From the NCBI GenBank assembly GCA_017517145.1, contig JAFXAJ010000033.1, positions 1 through 33,600 on the forward strand: a stretch of DNA of 33,600 nucleotides, in the 5' to 3' direction. The position numbers were made by a program, and so were the translations under genes. Origin of the DNA: Ruminococcus sp. (lineage in GTDB: Bacteria; Bacillota; Clostridia; Oscillospirales; Ruminococcaceae). Shown in pieces: positions 7,556 through 15,611 of this stretch. Position 1 is the first letter of the stretch. Every line of letters begins with the position of its first letter. The notes under the pieces were generated by a model. The model saw only the letters and a list, made by a program, of their open reading frames with translations, made no database searches and was not told the DNA's origin.

Positions 7556-8793
7556 TTTCCTGCTCCTTTCAAGGATTTTCCGCAGCTTCCGCCTGCAAGC
7601 ATACCCGACGACCACGCCCATTGCAGATTATAGCCGCCGCAGTCACCTGCTGTATCAAGAATCTCACCGCACAGGTAGATTCCTTTATGAAGCCGTGATT
7701 GCAGATTGCCGTCAACACAGGAAGCGTGAATTCCGCCCATAGTTGACTGGGAATTCTGCCACGGAGAACAGCCGCAGACCTCAAATTCAAGAGATTTTAT
7801 ACGGTTTAAAACGGATTGTATGCCGCTGTTGCTCAGGGTTGATATTCTATCGGTCAGAGGATTTTCTATAGAATTTTTAACTATGTACACCGCAAGATTT
7901 TTTACAAATATTCCCGTCAGAAGCTCTTCAAGAGGAAGATTCCCACGGCTTTTTCTGATATTTTCAAGATAATTTTTCAGTTCGTCCCATGACATATCAG
8001 GGAGAAAATCAGCTTTAAGGCTCAGTTTTCCCTCATATTCCGCAAAAAGATAAGCGAGATTGAAAACGCAGATTCCCGAAATGTTATTTTCATTGAACTG
8101 CATTTCTCCCCTTTCGGTGCGGAGTATTCTGCCGCCGCTGACAGCGGAAATCTCACCTTTGACACGGACGCCTTTCAACCCCTTGAGTTTATCGGGATTC
8201 ACCCTCAGAGGAGCGACAGCAGGACATATTTTTGAAGTTTTATATCCCATATTTTTAAGCAGACGCATGATTCCGCCGTCTGTTCCGAAAGATGGTGCGG
8301 CATAACCTCCTGCGGCTATTATCACTCTTTTGCAGTGGATATTCTCATCACCGCAAATCAGCGTATATCCGTTATTTTCAGGGATTATTCCTGTGATCTC
8401 ACAGCCGCATATCTCCTTGATTCCAAGTTCATCAAGCTTCATACGCATAGCGTTTACAATGGTATTGGAACTATTGCTGCGGGGATAAATTCCGCCCTCT
8501 CTGCCCTCGCTGCCGCTGACGCACAGCACACCGAGATAATCCGTAAAAAAAGACGTATAATCAGGCATATTTCCGATTATATCCACAGCTCTGACAGAGC
8601 CGTGATAGTTATATTCAGAAATTTTTTTATTGCTGAGGTTGCATTTTCCGTTTCCCGACGCTATAATTTTCTTGCCTGTTCGGGGCAGCTTTTCAATTAT
8701 TGTCACATCTGCCCTGCGATTGGCTTCTTTTGCGGCAATAGCGGCAGTAATTCCAGAAGCTCCGCCGCCGATTACAGCTATATCTGTTTTCAT
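7552..8793 (-). CDS. BaiN/HI0933-family NAD(P)/FAD-dependent oxidoreductase
   Basis: Cytosolic flavoprotein of 413 aa. The N-terminal dinucleotide fold IAVIGGGASGITAAI is followed by the family signature TGKKIIASGNGKCNLSN near residue 42. The C-terminal FAD motif is YLCGEILDTAGDCGGYNLQWA, typical of the HI0933/BaiN group. Despite the BaiN name, most members are not bile-acid enzymes and the substrate is unknown. The start at 8793 has AGGAGG about 8 nt upstream. It overlaps the next gene by 4 bp, so the two flavoproteins are likely translated together. Upstream, repeat copy B separates it from the metallophosphoesterase with which it was once overlapping. Confidence 0.92.
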   Translation of the reverse strand: MKTDIAVIGGGASGITAAIAAKEANRRADVTIIEKLPRTGKKIIASGNGKCNLSNKKISEYNYHGSVRAVDIIGNMPDYTSFFTDYLGVLCVSGSEGREGGIYPRSNSSNTIVNAMRMKLDELGIKEICGCEITGIIPENNGYTLICGDENIHCKRVIIAAGGYAAPSFGTDGGIMRLLKNMGYKTSKICPAVAPLRVNPDKLKGLKGVRVKGEISAVSGGRILRTERGEMQFNENNISGICVFNLAYLFAEYEGKLSLKADFLPDMSWDELKNYLENIRKSRGNLPLEELLTGIFVKNLAVYIVKNSIENPLTDRISTLSNSGIQSVLNRIKSLEFEVCGCSPWQNSQSTMGGIHASCVDGNLQSRLHKGIYLCGEILDTAGDCGGYNLQWAWSSGMLAGGSCGKSLKGAGK

Positions 8794-8821
8794 TGTTTTT
8801 CCTCCTGCGGATATATCTCAA

Positions 8822-8985
8822 GGGCATCTCTAAAAGCCGTAACACGAGCAGAATTTCGCACATGACAAGCATTAGTTGCAAGGCGACAAACCGCAGTAAT
8901 ACATGATGTATTGCAAGGCTTTACAACGCAGCAAATAATGTTTGTCATAGAAATTCAGTCGTGAGGGAGGTTTTTAGAGGTGACC
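8822..8985. mobile_element. 164-bp MITE-like element, copy B, with 4-bp target duplication TCAA
   Basis: Same length and structure as copy A at 4950-5113, with inverted ends around CTCTAAAA.CC / GGTTTTTAGAG. It is flanked by TCAA at 8818-8821 and 8986-8989. The internal palindrome is also kept (TGACAAGCATTAG on the left, the related AATGTTTGTCA on the right). The element provides the last 9 codons and the stop of the metallophosphoesterase. No transposase frame is present. Confidence 0.8.
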
Positions 8986-9833
8986 TCAATAGATACTATT
9001 TCCGGACGATTCATAAAACGTACAGGGGCAGGAGAATCTCCTATACCCGACGTAATAAACATACTTCCCCCGTCATAGTCATACCAGCCCTTGTCGTACA
9101 GCGGAAGGCTGTTTTCTCTCAATGTGGGAAGTTTTATTCTGTTCTGCGTGTCATACACAGGTCCTATGAACGGCAGTCTGAACATTCCCCCGTGAGTATC
9201 GGCACAAAGAGTAAGGTCTGCGCCGAAAGCTGCAAATTTCTCAAAATTCGGGAGATGTGCAAGGAGAATATTATAGCTGTCCTCATACAGAGTATATTCT
9301 TTTCTCAGGTCAAAAGTAGACGTATAGTGAACGTTGTCTATGCCTATAATGCGAATATTATTGCCGTTTATAACAACATTTTTTTCGCCGTAGCAGAGAA
9401 CATTCACTCCTTTTTCTTCAAGGGAACTGAGATATTCTGCGGAATTATCATGCTCACCCGGAACAAAATAAACGTCATATTCCGCTGCAATATCCGCCAT
9501 AAAATCAACAGCCATATTTACTTGAGATTCAGTGCTGTTTCTGCTGTGCATATCCCCCAGCACCATAACAGCATCAGGAGAAGTTTTGCCGATAGAATCA
9601 AGTACAGTCTTTCTTGGAACGCTGAAATTATGAATATGGTAATCGCTGAGTACCGTAATATTGACGGGATTGCTTATCTTAGGGGATTTTATTTCCTCCG
9701 AAACTGTTTTCAGTGTATAGTTGTTAATCCACCAAACAAAGAGAATGACTGCCGGTATCAGAAATTTTTTTCCTTTTATCTTCGGTGAATTTTCTGCTTT
9801 ACGGCGAGTTTTATTCGGTTTACTTTCCGCCAT
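8955..9833 (-). CDS. Membrane-anchored metallophosphoesterase
   Basis: Calcineurin-like phosphoesterase of 292 aa, with a cytosolic Lys/Arg-rich N-terminus and one transmembrane helix (about residues 22-42); the catalytic domain is probably outside. Metal motifs in order are SDYHIH (63-68), GDMH (93-96), GEHD (126-129, where most relatives have GNHD/E), LAHLP (191-195) and ADTHGG (211-216, usually GHTHGG). Relatives include YkuE-like envelope phosphohydrolases. The start at 9833 has GGAGG 6 nt upstream and overlaps the mscS stop by 14 bp. The last 9 residues (VTSKNLPHD) are encoded by inserted repeat copy B; reconstruction gives an original end of IYPQEEKQ overlapping the next start codon. 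The substrate is not known. Confidence 0.88.
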   Translation of the reverse strand: MAESKPNKTRRKAENSPKIKGKKFLIPAVILFVWWINNYTLKTVSEEIKSPKISNPVNITVLSDYHIHNFSVPRKTVLDSIGKTSPDAVMVLGDMHSRNSTESQVNMAVDFMADIAAEYDVYFVPGEHDNSAEYLSSLEEKGVNVLCYGEKNVVINGNNIRIIGIDNVHYTSTFDLRKEYTLYEDSYNILLAHLPNFEKFAAFGADLTLCADTHGGMFRLPFIGPVYDTQNRIKLPTLRENSLPLYDKGWYDYDGGSMFITSGIGDSPAPVRFMNRPEIVSIEVTSKNLPHD

Positions 9834-10710
9834 TTTCATCCTCCACAATGTGTATATCAAGCTGATTATAGGGAATATCTATACCAGTTCTATCAAAAAT
9901 CTGCTTTACAGTTTCATTAAGACGGTAGCGTACTTCGCTGTAATCGTCATTCTTTACCCACACACGCACATCAAGAGATATTGCGCTTTCCTTGTGGGCA
10001 CCCATTCTCACCACAGGGGCAGGTTCACTGAGTATAAGTTCTTCCTCCGCAACTGCTGTCATTACAAGAGAACGTGCCACGTGATAATCAGCGTTGTAGT
10101 CAATATCAAATGTCATATCTACACGCCTTGTGGGAGTTTCCGTGTAATTTATAAGCCTTGCAGAGGTTACGTTTCCGTTTGGAATGAGTATTGTCTTGCC
10201 GTCAAAAGTGCTAAGCTTAGTGTAAAGTACACCTATTGCCTCAACAACACCCACTGTACCGTCAAGCTCAACAGTATCACCTGCGGAAAACGGCTTTGAA
10301 AAGAGAATTATAAATCCTCCGCAGAGATTCGTAAGACAATTCTGCAAGGCAAGGCTGGCTGCAAGTCCTGCCGCACCGAGTATGGTTATAACCGAGGACA
10401 TGGGCACATTCAGCACTGACAGCGCCATTATCACTACAATTCCATAAAGGACTATGCGTATAACAGAAACAATAAAGCTTCTTGCAGCATTGTCCATATT
10501 TGAACGTTTCATTGCCTTTGAGATAATACGGCTTATGATACGTGATAGAATTATGCCGATTACAAGCACTATTACCGCAATTATAAGCAGCGGCAGCATA
10601 TTTTTGAAATATTCCGTCACATCATTAAAAAAACCTGACGCTTTTTCAACGTGCTCCTGTATGACTTCCTGCACCTGTACTGCGGTAGTTTCCTGTATAT
10701 TTTCTTCCAT
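9820..10710 (-). CDS. mscS: Small-conductance mechanosensitive channel MscS
   Basis: Heptameric inner-membrane channel that opens under tension to release solutes during hypo-osmotic shock. In 296 aa there are three hydrophobic segments (about 37-60, 78-100, 105-135). The third carries the small-residue Ala/Gly-rich pore helix (ITILGAAGLAASLALQ) followed by LTNLCGGFIILFSKPFSAGD. The beta domain follows (VGVVEAIGVLYTKLSTFDG, IPNGNV), then an alpha/beta C-terminal domain. It is the first gene of a compact minus-strand operon ending with rsmA, with a consensus promoter just upstream. The ribosome-binding site is weaker and further away (AAAGGA about 13 nt before the ATG) than its neighbours'. 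Confidence 0.95.
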   Translation of the reverse strand: MEENIQETTAVQVQEVIQEHVEKASGFFNDVTEYFKNMLPLLIIAVIVLVIGIILSRIISRIISKAMKRSNMDNAARSFIVSVIRIVLYGIVVIMALSVLNVPMSSVITILGAAGLAASLALQNCLTNLCGGFIILFSKPFSAGDTVELDGTVGVVEAIGVLYTKLSTFDGKTILIPNGNVTSARLINYTETPTRRVDMTFDIDYNADYHVARSLVMTAVAEEELILSEPAPVVRMGAHKESAISLDVRVWVKNDDYSEVRYRLNETVKQIFDRTGIDIPYNQLDIHIVEDENGGK

Positions 10711-10746
10711 AGCCCTATCTTTCCTTTCATTAACTTATACATACCT

Positions 10747-10775
10747 ATTATAACAGATTTCACAGCTTTAGTCAA
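10747..10775 (-). promoter_or_regulatory. Sigma-A promoter of the mscS-rsmA operon
   Basis: Minus strand TTGACT (10775-10770), 17-bp spacer, TATAAT (10752-10747). It is the only strong promoter visible upstream of the five-gene operon. Confidence 0.9.
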
Positions 10776-10822
10776 TCTAAGATTTTTATGCAAAATTTAA
10801 TATATTTAAGCTGAAAAAACTA

Positions 10823-10851
10823 TTGAAATCAAAAGAAAAATGATGTATAAT
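10823..10851 (+). promoter_or_regulatory. Sigma-A promoter of the CE2 esterase gene
   Basis: TTGAAA (10823-10828), 17-bp spacer, TATAAT (10846-10851). It gives a leader of about 65 nt containing an imperfect hairpin (GGGATTAGG at 10863-10871 against CCGATTCCC) before GGAGGAG. It is divergent from the mscS promoter, with about 47 bp between the two -35 boxes. Confidence 0.88.
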
Positions 10852-10924
10852 GAATGTAGTTATGGGATTAGGTCTTTAGGCAGTCCGATTCCCACGGAAA
10901 ACATGAAAAACGGAGGAGTTTAAA

Positions 10925-12646
10925 ATGAAAAAGAAAAAATTTGTCACCTCGGCAGTATCCTTTATTTCCGCCCTCGCAGTATCAGGCACTGCTGTCTGGG
11001 CAGCCGCAAATTATACAGCTGATGACTTAAAAAAGCTTGGAAGCGCACTTCTGGGCGAATCTGACTTCACAGAAGGTCAAGACCTTACAGGGGATAATGT
11101 CATTGATGTGTATGACCTTATTACTATGCGTGAATCATTTAAGTCAACAGGAGAATTTGCCGAACAGATTATTAACATTACAGAAAAAAATGTCAAATAC
11201 ATAGGAAGAAATATTTACGATGAAAATAATGTGGCATGGCTCGTTCAGAGCGGTTCTGCCGTTGAATTTGCTGTAAATGCAAAATCTGCCGAAATTACTA
11301 TAAACGGCGACGGAAATACAGAAAGCGATGAAAAATACCGCCCCAGATACGCTGTTATTGTTGACGGAGAAATTATCCTCGATGAACTTCTCAGCGTAAA
11401 AGAAAAAACAGTACAGCTCTTTGAGGGCACTTCCCCCAGAACTGCTGTGGTAAAGGTTATTCATCTTTCCGAAGCAAATAACGGAGCTGTGGGCGTAAGC
11501 AAGCTTAAAGTTGATTCTGACGCTGCCGTTCCTGCTGTTCCCACTGCCAAAAAAGACCTTTCAATTGAGTTTATAGGCGATTCCATTACCTGCGCTTACG
11601 GCGTTGAAGGAAAAGACCAGTACGAAGGCTTTATGACTTCTACAGAAAATTTCATGAAATCCTACGCTTATCTCACCGCAAAACAGCTTGACGCTGACTA
11701 CAGCGCCGTATGCTACAGCGGTCACGGTATCGTCTCCGGCTACAGTTCAAGCGGTGACGCTGTTACAGACAGCCTTGTTCCCGATTATTACGACTATGTG
11801 GGAAAATACGGCAGCTACAAAGTTCCGTGGGATTTTGCTTCCCATGAAAATGACGTTGTAGTTATAAATCTCGGCACAAACGATAATACCTACGCTTCAA
11901 AGGACTACGAAACAAGAGGTGTGGAATATGCCGAAAAGTACACTGAATTCCTCACACATATCCATGAAGTCAACCCCGACGCTTATATAATATGCACCGT
12001 TGGTACTATGGGATGCACTGAAATGTATCCTTATATCGAAATGGCTGTCGAAAGCTTTAAGAAATCTTCGGGATACGACAGAATCATGTCCTATCAGTCG
12101 GCTACACATACTCAGGCTGACGGCATGGGCTCTGACTGGCATCCCTCCGAGAAAACCCAGCAGAACAGTGCTTATGTCCTCGCTGACAAAATCTGTCAGG
12201 CTCTTGGTATGGAATCCGACCAGATAGGCATTGATGTTGCTTCCGAAGCTGTTTTCAGTTCCGAATACAAGGACGATGCAAATATGTCCGCTTATTTCTC
12301 CGACTGGGATCGTTCATACCATGTCACCACTGTAAGAGGCGGTACTTCAAAGGAATCAATTCAGGCTTTTGTAAGCGGAATTGACATTAAAAAGGACGGA
12401 AAATACAACCTCACTTTCAAACTTGAAACAAGTGACGGCGTGGAAATTCCCTTTGTTATCCGCAGCAAGTCAACCGGCGAAATTCTCCTTGAAGATACAA
12501 TAACAGGCACGGGCTCAAAATTTGCTTATGAAAAGGAATTTATTTCTCCTGCTGCCGCTGCTGATGCGGAAATGGTATTCTCTCTCGGAGGCGTTGATAA
12601 TCTGAGACTGAGTCTTTATGAAGTCAAAGCTGTAAAAATAGGATAA
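10925..12646 (+). CDS. Secreted CE2-type SGNH esterase with N-terminal half dockerin
   Basis: Extracellular carbohydrate (probably acetyl-xylan or acetyl-glucomannan) esterase, 573 aa. A signal peptide spans residues 1-27. Residues 31-72 look like a dockerin that has lost its first calcium loop: helix ADDLKKLGSALLG, then a full second repeat DLTGDNVIDVYDLITMRESF. A beta-sandwich domain (85-200) and an SGNH hydrolase domain (212-430) follow in the CE2 order, with GDSIT (Ser220), SGHG block II, GTND (317-320) and SDWHPS (Asp404, His406). The C-terminal 120 residues form a likely carbohydrate-binding beta-sandwich. The start has GGAGGAG at good spacing. No clear terminator follows. Esterase class is well supported; the natural ester is inferred. 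Confidence 0.9.
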   Translation: MKKKKFVTSAVSFISALAVSGTAVWAAANYTADDLKKLGSALLGESDFTEGQDLTGDNVIDVYDLITMRESFKSTGEFAEQIINITEKNVKYIGRNIYDENNVAWLVQSGSAVEFAVNAKSAEITINGDGNTESDEKYRPRYAVIVDGEIILDELLSVKEKTVQLFEGTSPRTAVVKVIHLSEANNGAVGVSKLKVDSDAAVPAVPTAKKDLSIEFIGDSITCAYGVEGKDQYEGFMTSTENFMKSYAYLTAKQLDADYSAVCYSGHGIVSGYSSSGDAVTDSLVPDYYDYVGKYGSYKVPWDFASHENDVVVINLGTNDNTYASKDYETRGVEYAEKYTEFLTHIHEVNPDAYIICTVGTMGCTEMYPYIEMAVESFKKSSGYDRIMSYQSATHTQADGMGSDWHPSEKTQQNSAYVLADKICQALGMESDQIGIDVASEAVFSSEYKDDANMSAYFSDWDRSYHVTTVRGGTSKESIQAFVSGIDIKKDGKYNLTFKLETSDGVEIPFVIRSKSTGEILLEDTITGTGSKFAYEKEFISPAAAADAEMVFSLGGVDNLRLSLYEVKAVKIG

Positions 12647-12676
12647 TTTCTTTTCAAATGTACCATTAATAATGAC

Positions 12677-12705
12677 TTGACAAATATTGTAAAATAATAT
12701 ATAAT
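12677..12705 (+). promoter_or_regulatory. Sigma-A promoter upstream of the acidic surface protein gene
   Basis: TTGACA (12677-12682), 17-bp spacer, TATAAT (12700-12705), 31 bp after the CE2 stop. It likely drives the next three genes. Confidence 0.92.
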
Positions 12706-12730
12706 AGTAGACGAAAGGCGGTGATACATT

Positions 12731-13258
12731 ATGTATAAAGATAAAATTATTGCTCTGGGCTGCGGAGTTATTGCCTTAATGCTGGTTCTTATGACAGGGA
12801 AAAGCTGTACGAATACCGATAAAAAACCTGCAAAATCCACATCGGCAACTGCTGCTCCAACTGAAAGTTTTGAAGTCATTACTCCTGACCTGGGTTTTAT
12901 AGAAAACGAAATATACAATGAACCAAAGGTACAATATGATGAGTTCGGCAGACCTATAAGAGCTACTGAACCGCCGCCGACAGAAGTTCCCGCCGAAGTT
13001 TTTGGTGGAGAAATCTCCGGAGAAAACGGAGAAAATATTGAAGTTCCCACAGATGAGGACGGAAATATTATTGAAACTACCGAAAATATCGAAACAACAG
13101 AGGAAACAGAAGCTTCCGACGAAAATGTACCGACCGAAGCGATTACTCAGAAATTCACCGTACCGCCCGGATTCGGCGGCAATGACCACAAAAAATATGA
13201 CGACGATGGAAACGAACAGGCAACAGTTCCCCCTGATTTCTATATTGAAATCGGATAA
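12731..13258 (+). CDS. Membrane-anchored acidic Glu/Thr/Pro-rich protein of unknown function
   Basis: A 175-aa protein with an N-terminal hydrophobic segment (about 6-23, MYKDKIIALGCGVIALML) followed by a low-complexity exported part rich in Glu, Thr, Pro and Gly (for example ETTENIETTEETEASDE), which looks like a wall-spanning spacer. The segment MTGKSC resembles a lipobox only loosely, so lipoprotein processing is doubtful. A recognisable domain is absent. The start is supported by AAAGGCGGTGA and by the promoter 26 bp upstream. The cyclophilin gene follows after 21 bp with its own GGAGG. Confidence 0.7.
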   Translation: MYKDKIIALGCGVIALMLVLMTGKSCTNTDKKPAKSTSATAAPTESFEVITPDLGFIENEIYNEPKVQYDEFGRPIRATEPPPTEVPAEVFGGEISGENGENIEVPTDEDGNIIETTENIETTEETEASDENVPTEAITQKFTVPPGFGGNDHKKYDDDGNEQATVPPDFYIEIG

Positions 13259-13279
13259 TAAATATGGAGGTTTTATAAA

Positions 13280-13750
13280 ATGATAGTAATTGAAATGGAA
13301 AACGGAAAGAAGATTAAACTTGAGCTTTACCCCGATATTGCTCCTATATCCTGCAGCAATTTTGAAAGACTTGTTAAGGAAGGTTTCTACGACGGACTTA
13401 CTTTCCACCGTGTTATCTCAGGATTTATGATTCAGGGCGGATGCCCCAACGGTACAGGTACAGGCGGTCCCGGCTGGCACATTAAGGGCGAATTTGCTGC
13501 AAACGGCATAAATAATCCCCTCAACCACACAAGAGGAGTTCTCTCTATGGCTCGTGCACAGAACCCCGATTCCGCAGGCTCACAGTTCTTTATCATGCAT
13601 CAGGACGCTCCCTATCTTGACGGTCAGTATGCCGCTTTCGGTAAGGTTGTAGAGGGTATGGATGTGGTTGATGAAATCGCAGCTCAGGCTACAAATTATG
13701 CCGACTGCCCTCTTGCTCCCCAGATTATGAAAAAGGTTACTATCGAATAA
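13280..13750 (+). CDS. Cyclophilin-type peptidyl-prolyl cis-trans isomerase
   Basis: Cytosolic proline isomerase of 156 aa assisting protein folding. No signal peptide is present. Conserved cyclophilin motifs are FHRVISGFMIQGGCP (about 47-61), the bacterial GTGTGGPGW insertion, GVLSMARAQNPDSAGSQFFI and an LDGQYAAFGKV C-terminal block; Arg in FHRV and Phe/Gln in FMIQGG and QFF are active-site residues. GGAGG stands about 10 nt before the ATG. It is 9 bp upstream of the endonuclease IV gene, presumably in one transcript. Confidence 0.95.
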   Translation: MIVIEMENGKKIKLELYPDIAPISCSNFERLVKEGFYDGLTFHRVISGFMIQGGCPNGTGTGGPGWHIKGEFAANGINNPLNHTRGVLSMARAQNPDSAGSQFFIMHQDAPYLDGQYAAFGKVVEGMDVVDEIAAQATNYADCPLAPQIMKKVTIE

Positions 13751-13759
13751 GGTACTGCT

Positions 13760-14593
13760 ATGCTTTACATCGGTTGTCACCTTTCCTACTCCAAGGGCTA
13801 TGAAGCTATGGGCAGACAGGCTCTTGATATTGACGCAAATACATTTGCCTTCTTCACACGAAATCCCCGTGGAGGTTCTGCAAAGACTATTGATGAAGCT
13901 GATGCGGCAGCTCTCCGTCAGATTCTCGAAAATAATAAATTCGGCAAGCTTGTGGCTCATGCTCCCTATACCATGAATGCCTGTGCTGCTGATGAAAATA
14001 TCCGCCGCTTTGCAAGAGAAGCGATGACTGACGACCTGCTCCGCATGGAAGCTGCTCCCAACAACTACTACAATTTCCACCCCGGTTCTCATGTAAAACA
14101 GGGCGTTGATGTGGGGACAGAGCTTATCCGTGAACAGCTTAACACGTGCCTTACAGAACACCAGACTACTACAGTCCTTCTTGAAACTATGGCTGGAAAA
14201 GGCTCTGAAATGGGACGTTCCTTCGAGGAACTTCGTGCCATAATTGACGGTGTAGAATTACAGGAAAAGCTTGGTGTATGTCTTGATACCTGCCATGTCT
14301 GGGACGGCGGCTATGATATTGTGAATAATCTTGACGGTGTTCTGGAAGAATTTGACCGTATAATCGGACTTGAACGCCTTAAAGCGATTCACCTTAACGA
14401 CAGCTTGAACCCTCTTGGCTGCCATAAGGACAGACACGCAAAAATCGGCGAAGGACAGATAGGTGCAGACGCTCTTATACGTGTTATAAATCATCCGCAG
14501 CTTAAAAATCTGCCATTTATACTTGAAACGCCCAACGATATTGAGGGTTACGCAAGGGAAATCAAATTCTTGCGTGAAAATTACAGCGAATAA
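13760..14593 (+). CDS. nfo: Endonuclease IV (AP endonuclease family 2)
   Basis: Zinc-dependent apurinic/apyrimidinic endonuclease for base-excision repair, 277 aa. Metal-ligand motifs of the TIM barrel are all visible: GCHLSYSKG at the N-terminus, [57 protein letters not shown] and the terminal ILETP. Translation probably starts at the ATG 7 nt after AAGG, which overlaps the cyclophilin stop region, suggesting coupling. The gene ends in a terminator region shared with the convergent pduL-like gene. Confidence 0.95.
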   Translation: MLYIGCHLSYSKGYEAMGRQALDIDANTFAFFTRNPRGGSAKTIDEADAAALRQILENNKFGKLVAHAPYTMNACAADENIRRFAREAMTDDLLRMEAAPNNYYNFHPGSHVKQGVDVGTELIREQLNTCLTEHQTTTVLLETMAGKGSEMGRSFEELRAIIDGVELQEKLGVCLDTCHVWDGGYDIVNNLDGVLEEFDRIIGLERLKAIHLNDSLNPLGCHKDRHAKIGEGQIGADALIRVINHPQLKNLPFILETPNDIEGYAREIKFLRENYSE

Positions 14594-14597
14594 ACAA

Positions 14598-14617
14598 AGG
14601 CACCCGAAAGGGTGCCT
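14598..14617 (+). terminator. GC-rich hairpin after the endonuclease IV gene
   Basis: AGGCACCC-GAAA-GGGTGCCT, a perfect 8-bp stem with a tetraloop, starts 5 bp after the stop. No T tract follows, so on its own it may act as an mRNA 3' stabiliser rather than a terminator. Confidence 0.6.
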
Positions 14618-14640
14618 CAGTCTGTCGAAAAAATTACAAC

Positions 14641-14695
14641 AAGATATTTTTTTAGGGGACGCTCTCTCTTGTAGAGCGTCCCCTAAAAATATCTT
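14641..14695. terminator. Long bidirectional terminator hairpin between convergent genes
   Basis: About 23 bp of near-perfect inverted repeat (14641-14665 with 14673-14695) surround a 7-nt loop. The core is AGGGGACGCTCT/AGAGCGTCCCCT with A- and T-rich flanks on each side, so it can end transcription of the endonuclease gene (plus) and the PduL gene (minus). The leading part belongs to a repeated sequence also seen at 32187-32231. Confidence 0.8.
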
Positions 14696-14705
14696 TATGT
14701 ATTTA

Positions 14706-15287
14706 TTAGTCAATTACAGCAATTTCACCGTAAAGCTCACGGCCTGCACCGATTGCATTGGATTCGTCTGTATCAATGTGCATTGCTCTTGCGTAGCTGG
14801 GTGATACACGGCATACTACATCACCGAGAATTGCGCTTCTCTCAGGTGTGCTTACCTTAACCCATACAATCTGCTTATCTGTTACGCCGAGCTCCTCAGC
14901 ATCAGCGGGTGTAAGGTGGATATGACGCTTAGCCACAATAACGCCTTCGCTGATTTCAACTTCACCGCAGGGACCTACAACCTTACAAGCACCTGAACCG
15001 GCAATGTCAGCAGACTCTCTGATAGGAGCAGCTATACCGATAGAACGTGCGTCTGTAGCAGAAAGCTCAACCTGTGTCTCAGGGCGAACAGGTCCGAGGA
15101 TTGAAACGCCTGCAAGCTCCTTCTTAGGTCCTACGATAGTAACTCTCTCCTCACAAGCAAACTGACCGGGCTGTGAAAGGTCCTTCTTCTTTGTAAGCTC
15201 ATGTCCCTTGCCGAAAAGGATTTCAAGGTGCTCCTGTGTTACATGGATGTGTCTTGCTGATGTTTCAACAATAAAATTCTTTGCCAT
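14706..15287 (-). CDS. PduL-type phosphate acyltransferase
   Basis: Interconverts acyl-CoA and acyl phosphate (acetyl or propionyl). Together with an acetate or propionate kinase it would give ATP; no kinase gene is in view. The 193-aa protein has the PduL fold of two related halves, each with a zinc-binding motif: ARHIHVTQEH near residue 11 and KRHIHLTPAD near residue 128. No extra N-terminal encapsulation peptide precedes the first motif (the protein begins MAKNFIVETSARHIH). The start at 15287 has GGAGG 9 nt upstream; the longer frame to 15332 lies in the leader. It is monocistronic with its own promoter, and no microcompartment genes are adjacent, so a housekeeping acetate-forming role is more likely than propanediol use. 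Confidence 0.9.
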   Translation of the reverse strand: MAKNFIVETSARHIHVTQEHLEILFGKGHELTKKKDLSQPGQFACEERVTIVGPKKELAGVSILGPVRPETQVELSATDARSIGIAAPIRESADIAGSGACKVVGPCGEVEISEGVIVAKRHIHLTPADAEELGVTDKQIVWVKVSTPERSAILGDVVCRVSPSYARAMHIDTDESNAIGAGRELYGEIAVID

Positions 15288-15337
15288 TGTTTTATACCTC
15301 CATAAATTCCCTGATGGGATTAAATTTACCATATTAT

Positions 15338-15366
15338 ATTTTACACCATTTCGACAAAAAGGTCAA
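15338..15366 (-). promoter_or_regulatory. Sigma-A promoter of the PduL gene
   Basis: Minus strand TTGACC (15366-15361), 17-bp spacer, TAAAAT (15343-15338). Confidence 0.8.
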
Positions 15367-15404
15367 GGCATTAAACGATTTTAATGTTAGTATTTTCTAA
15401 CTAT

Positions 15405-15440
15405 TTTTTAAAATAATCTCCCTGTCCTTCAACAGGGAGA
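15405..15440 (-). terminator. Terminator of the tRNA-Arg gene
   Basis: Stem TCTCCCTGT/ACAGGGAGA (15417-15425 with 15432-15440), 6-nt loop, followed in the minus direction by ATTATTTTAAAAAA. It lies 6 bp past the tRNA 3' end. Confidence 0.75.
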
Positions 15441-15446
15441 AATAAG

Positions 15447-15520
<74 letters not shown>

Positions 15521-15557
15521 ATACGGCATATTCGGTTTTTCCGAAATCTGCCATATT

Positions 15558-15586
15558 ATTATATCATTTTTTAAGTGGAATTGCAA
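15558..15586 (-). promoter_or_regulatory. Probable sigma-A promoter of the tRNA-Arg gene
   Basis: Minus strand TTGCAA (15586-15581), 17-bp spacer, TATAAT (15563-15558), giving a 5' leader of about 30 nt that contains a small TTCGG/CCGAA hairpin before the tRNA. Confidence 0.75.
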
Positions 15587-15611
15587 TAGCTGCGGAATAT
15601 TTTTATAATAT

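Noticed and set aside
8961-9788. 275-aa plus-strand frame
   Set aside because: Antisense shadow of the metallophosphoesterase; no family signature and no ribosome-binding site.
10859-10924. Possible riboswitch in the CE2 leader
   Set aside because: Only one imperfect hairpin; no match to a riboswitch core that I know, and the leader is short.
12731-12800. Lipoprotein signal in the acidic surface protein
   Set aside because: The candidate lipobox MTGKSC lacks the small residue usual before Cys; a simple membrane anchor explains the sequence as well.
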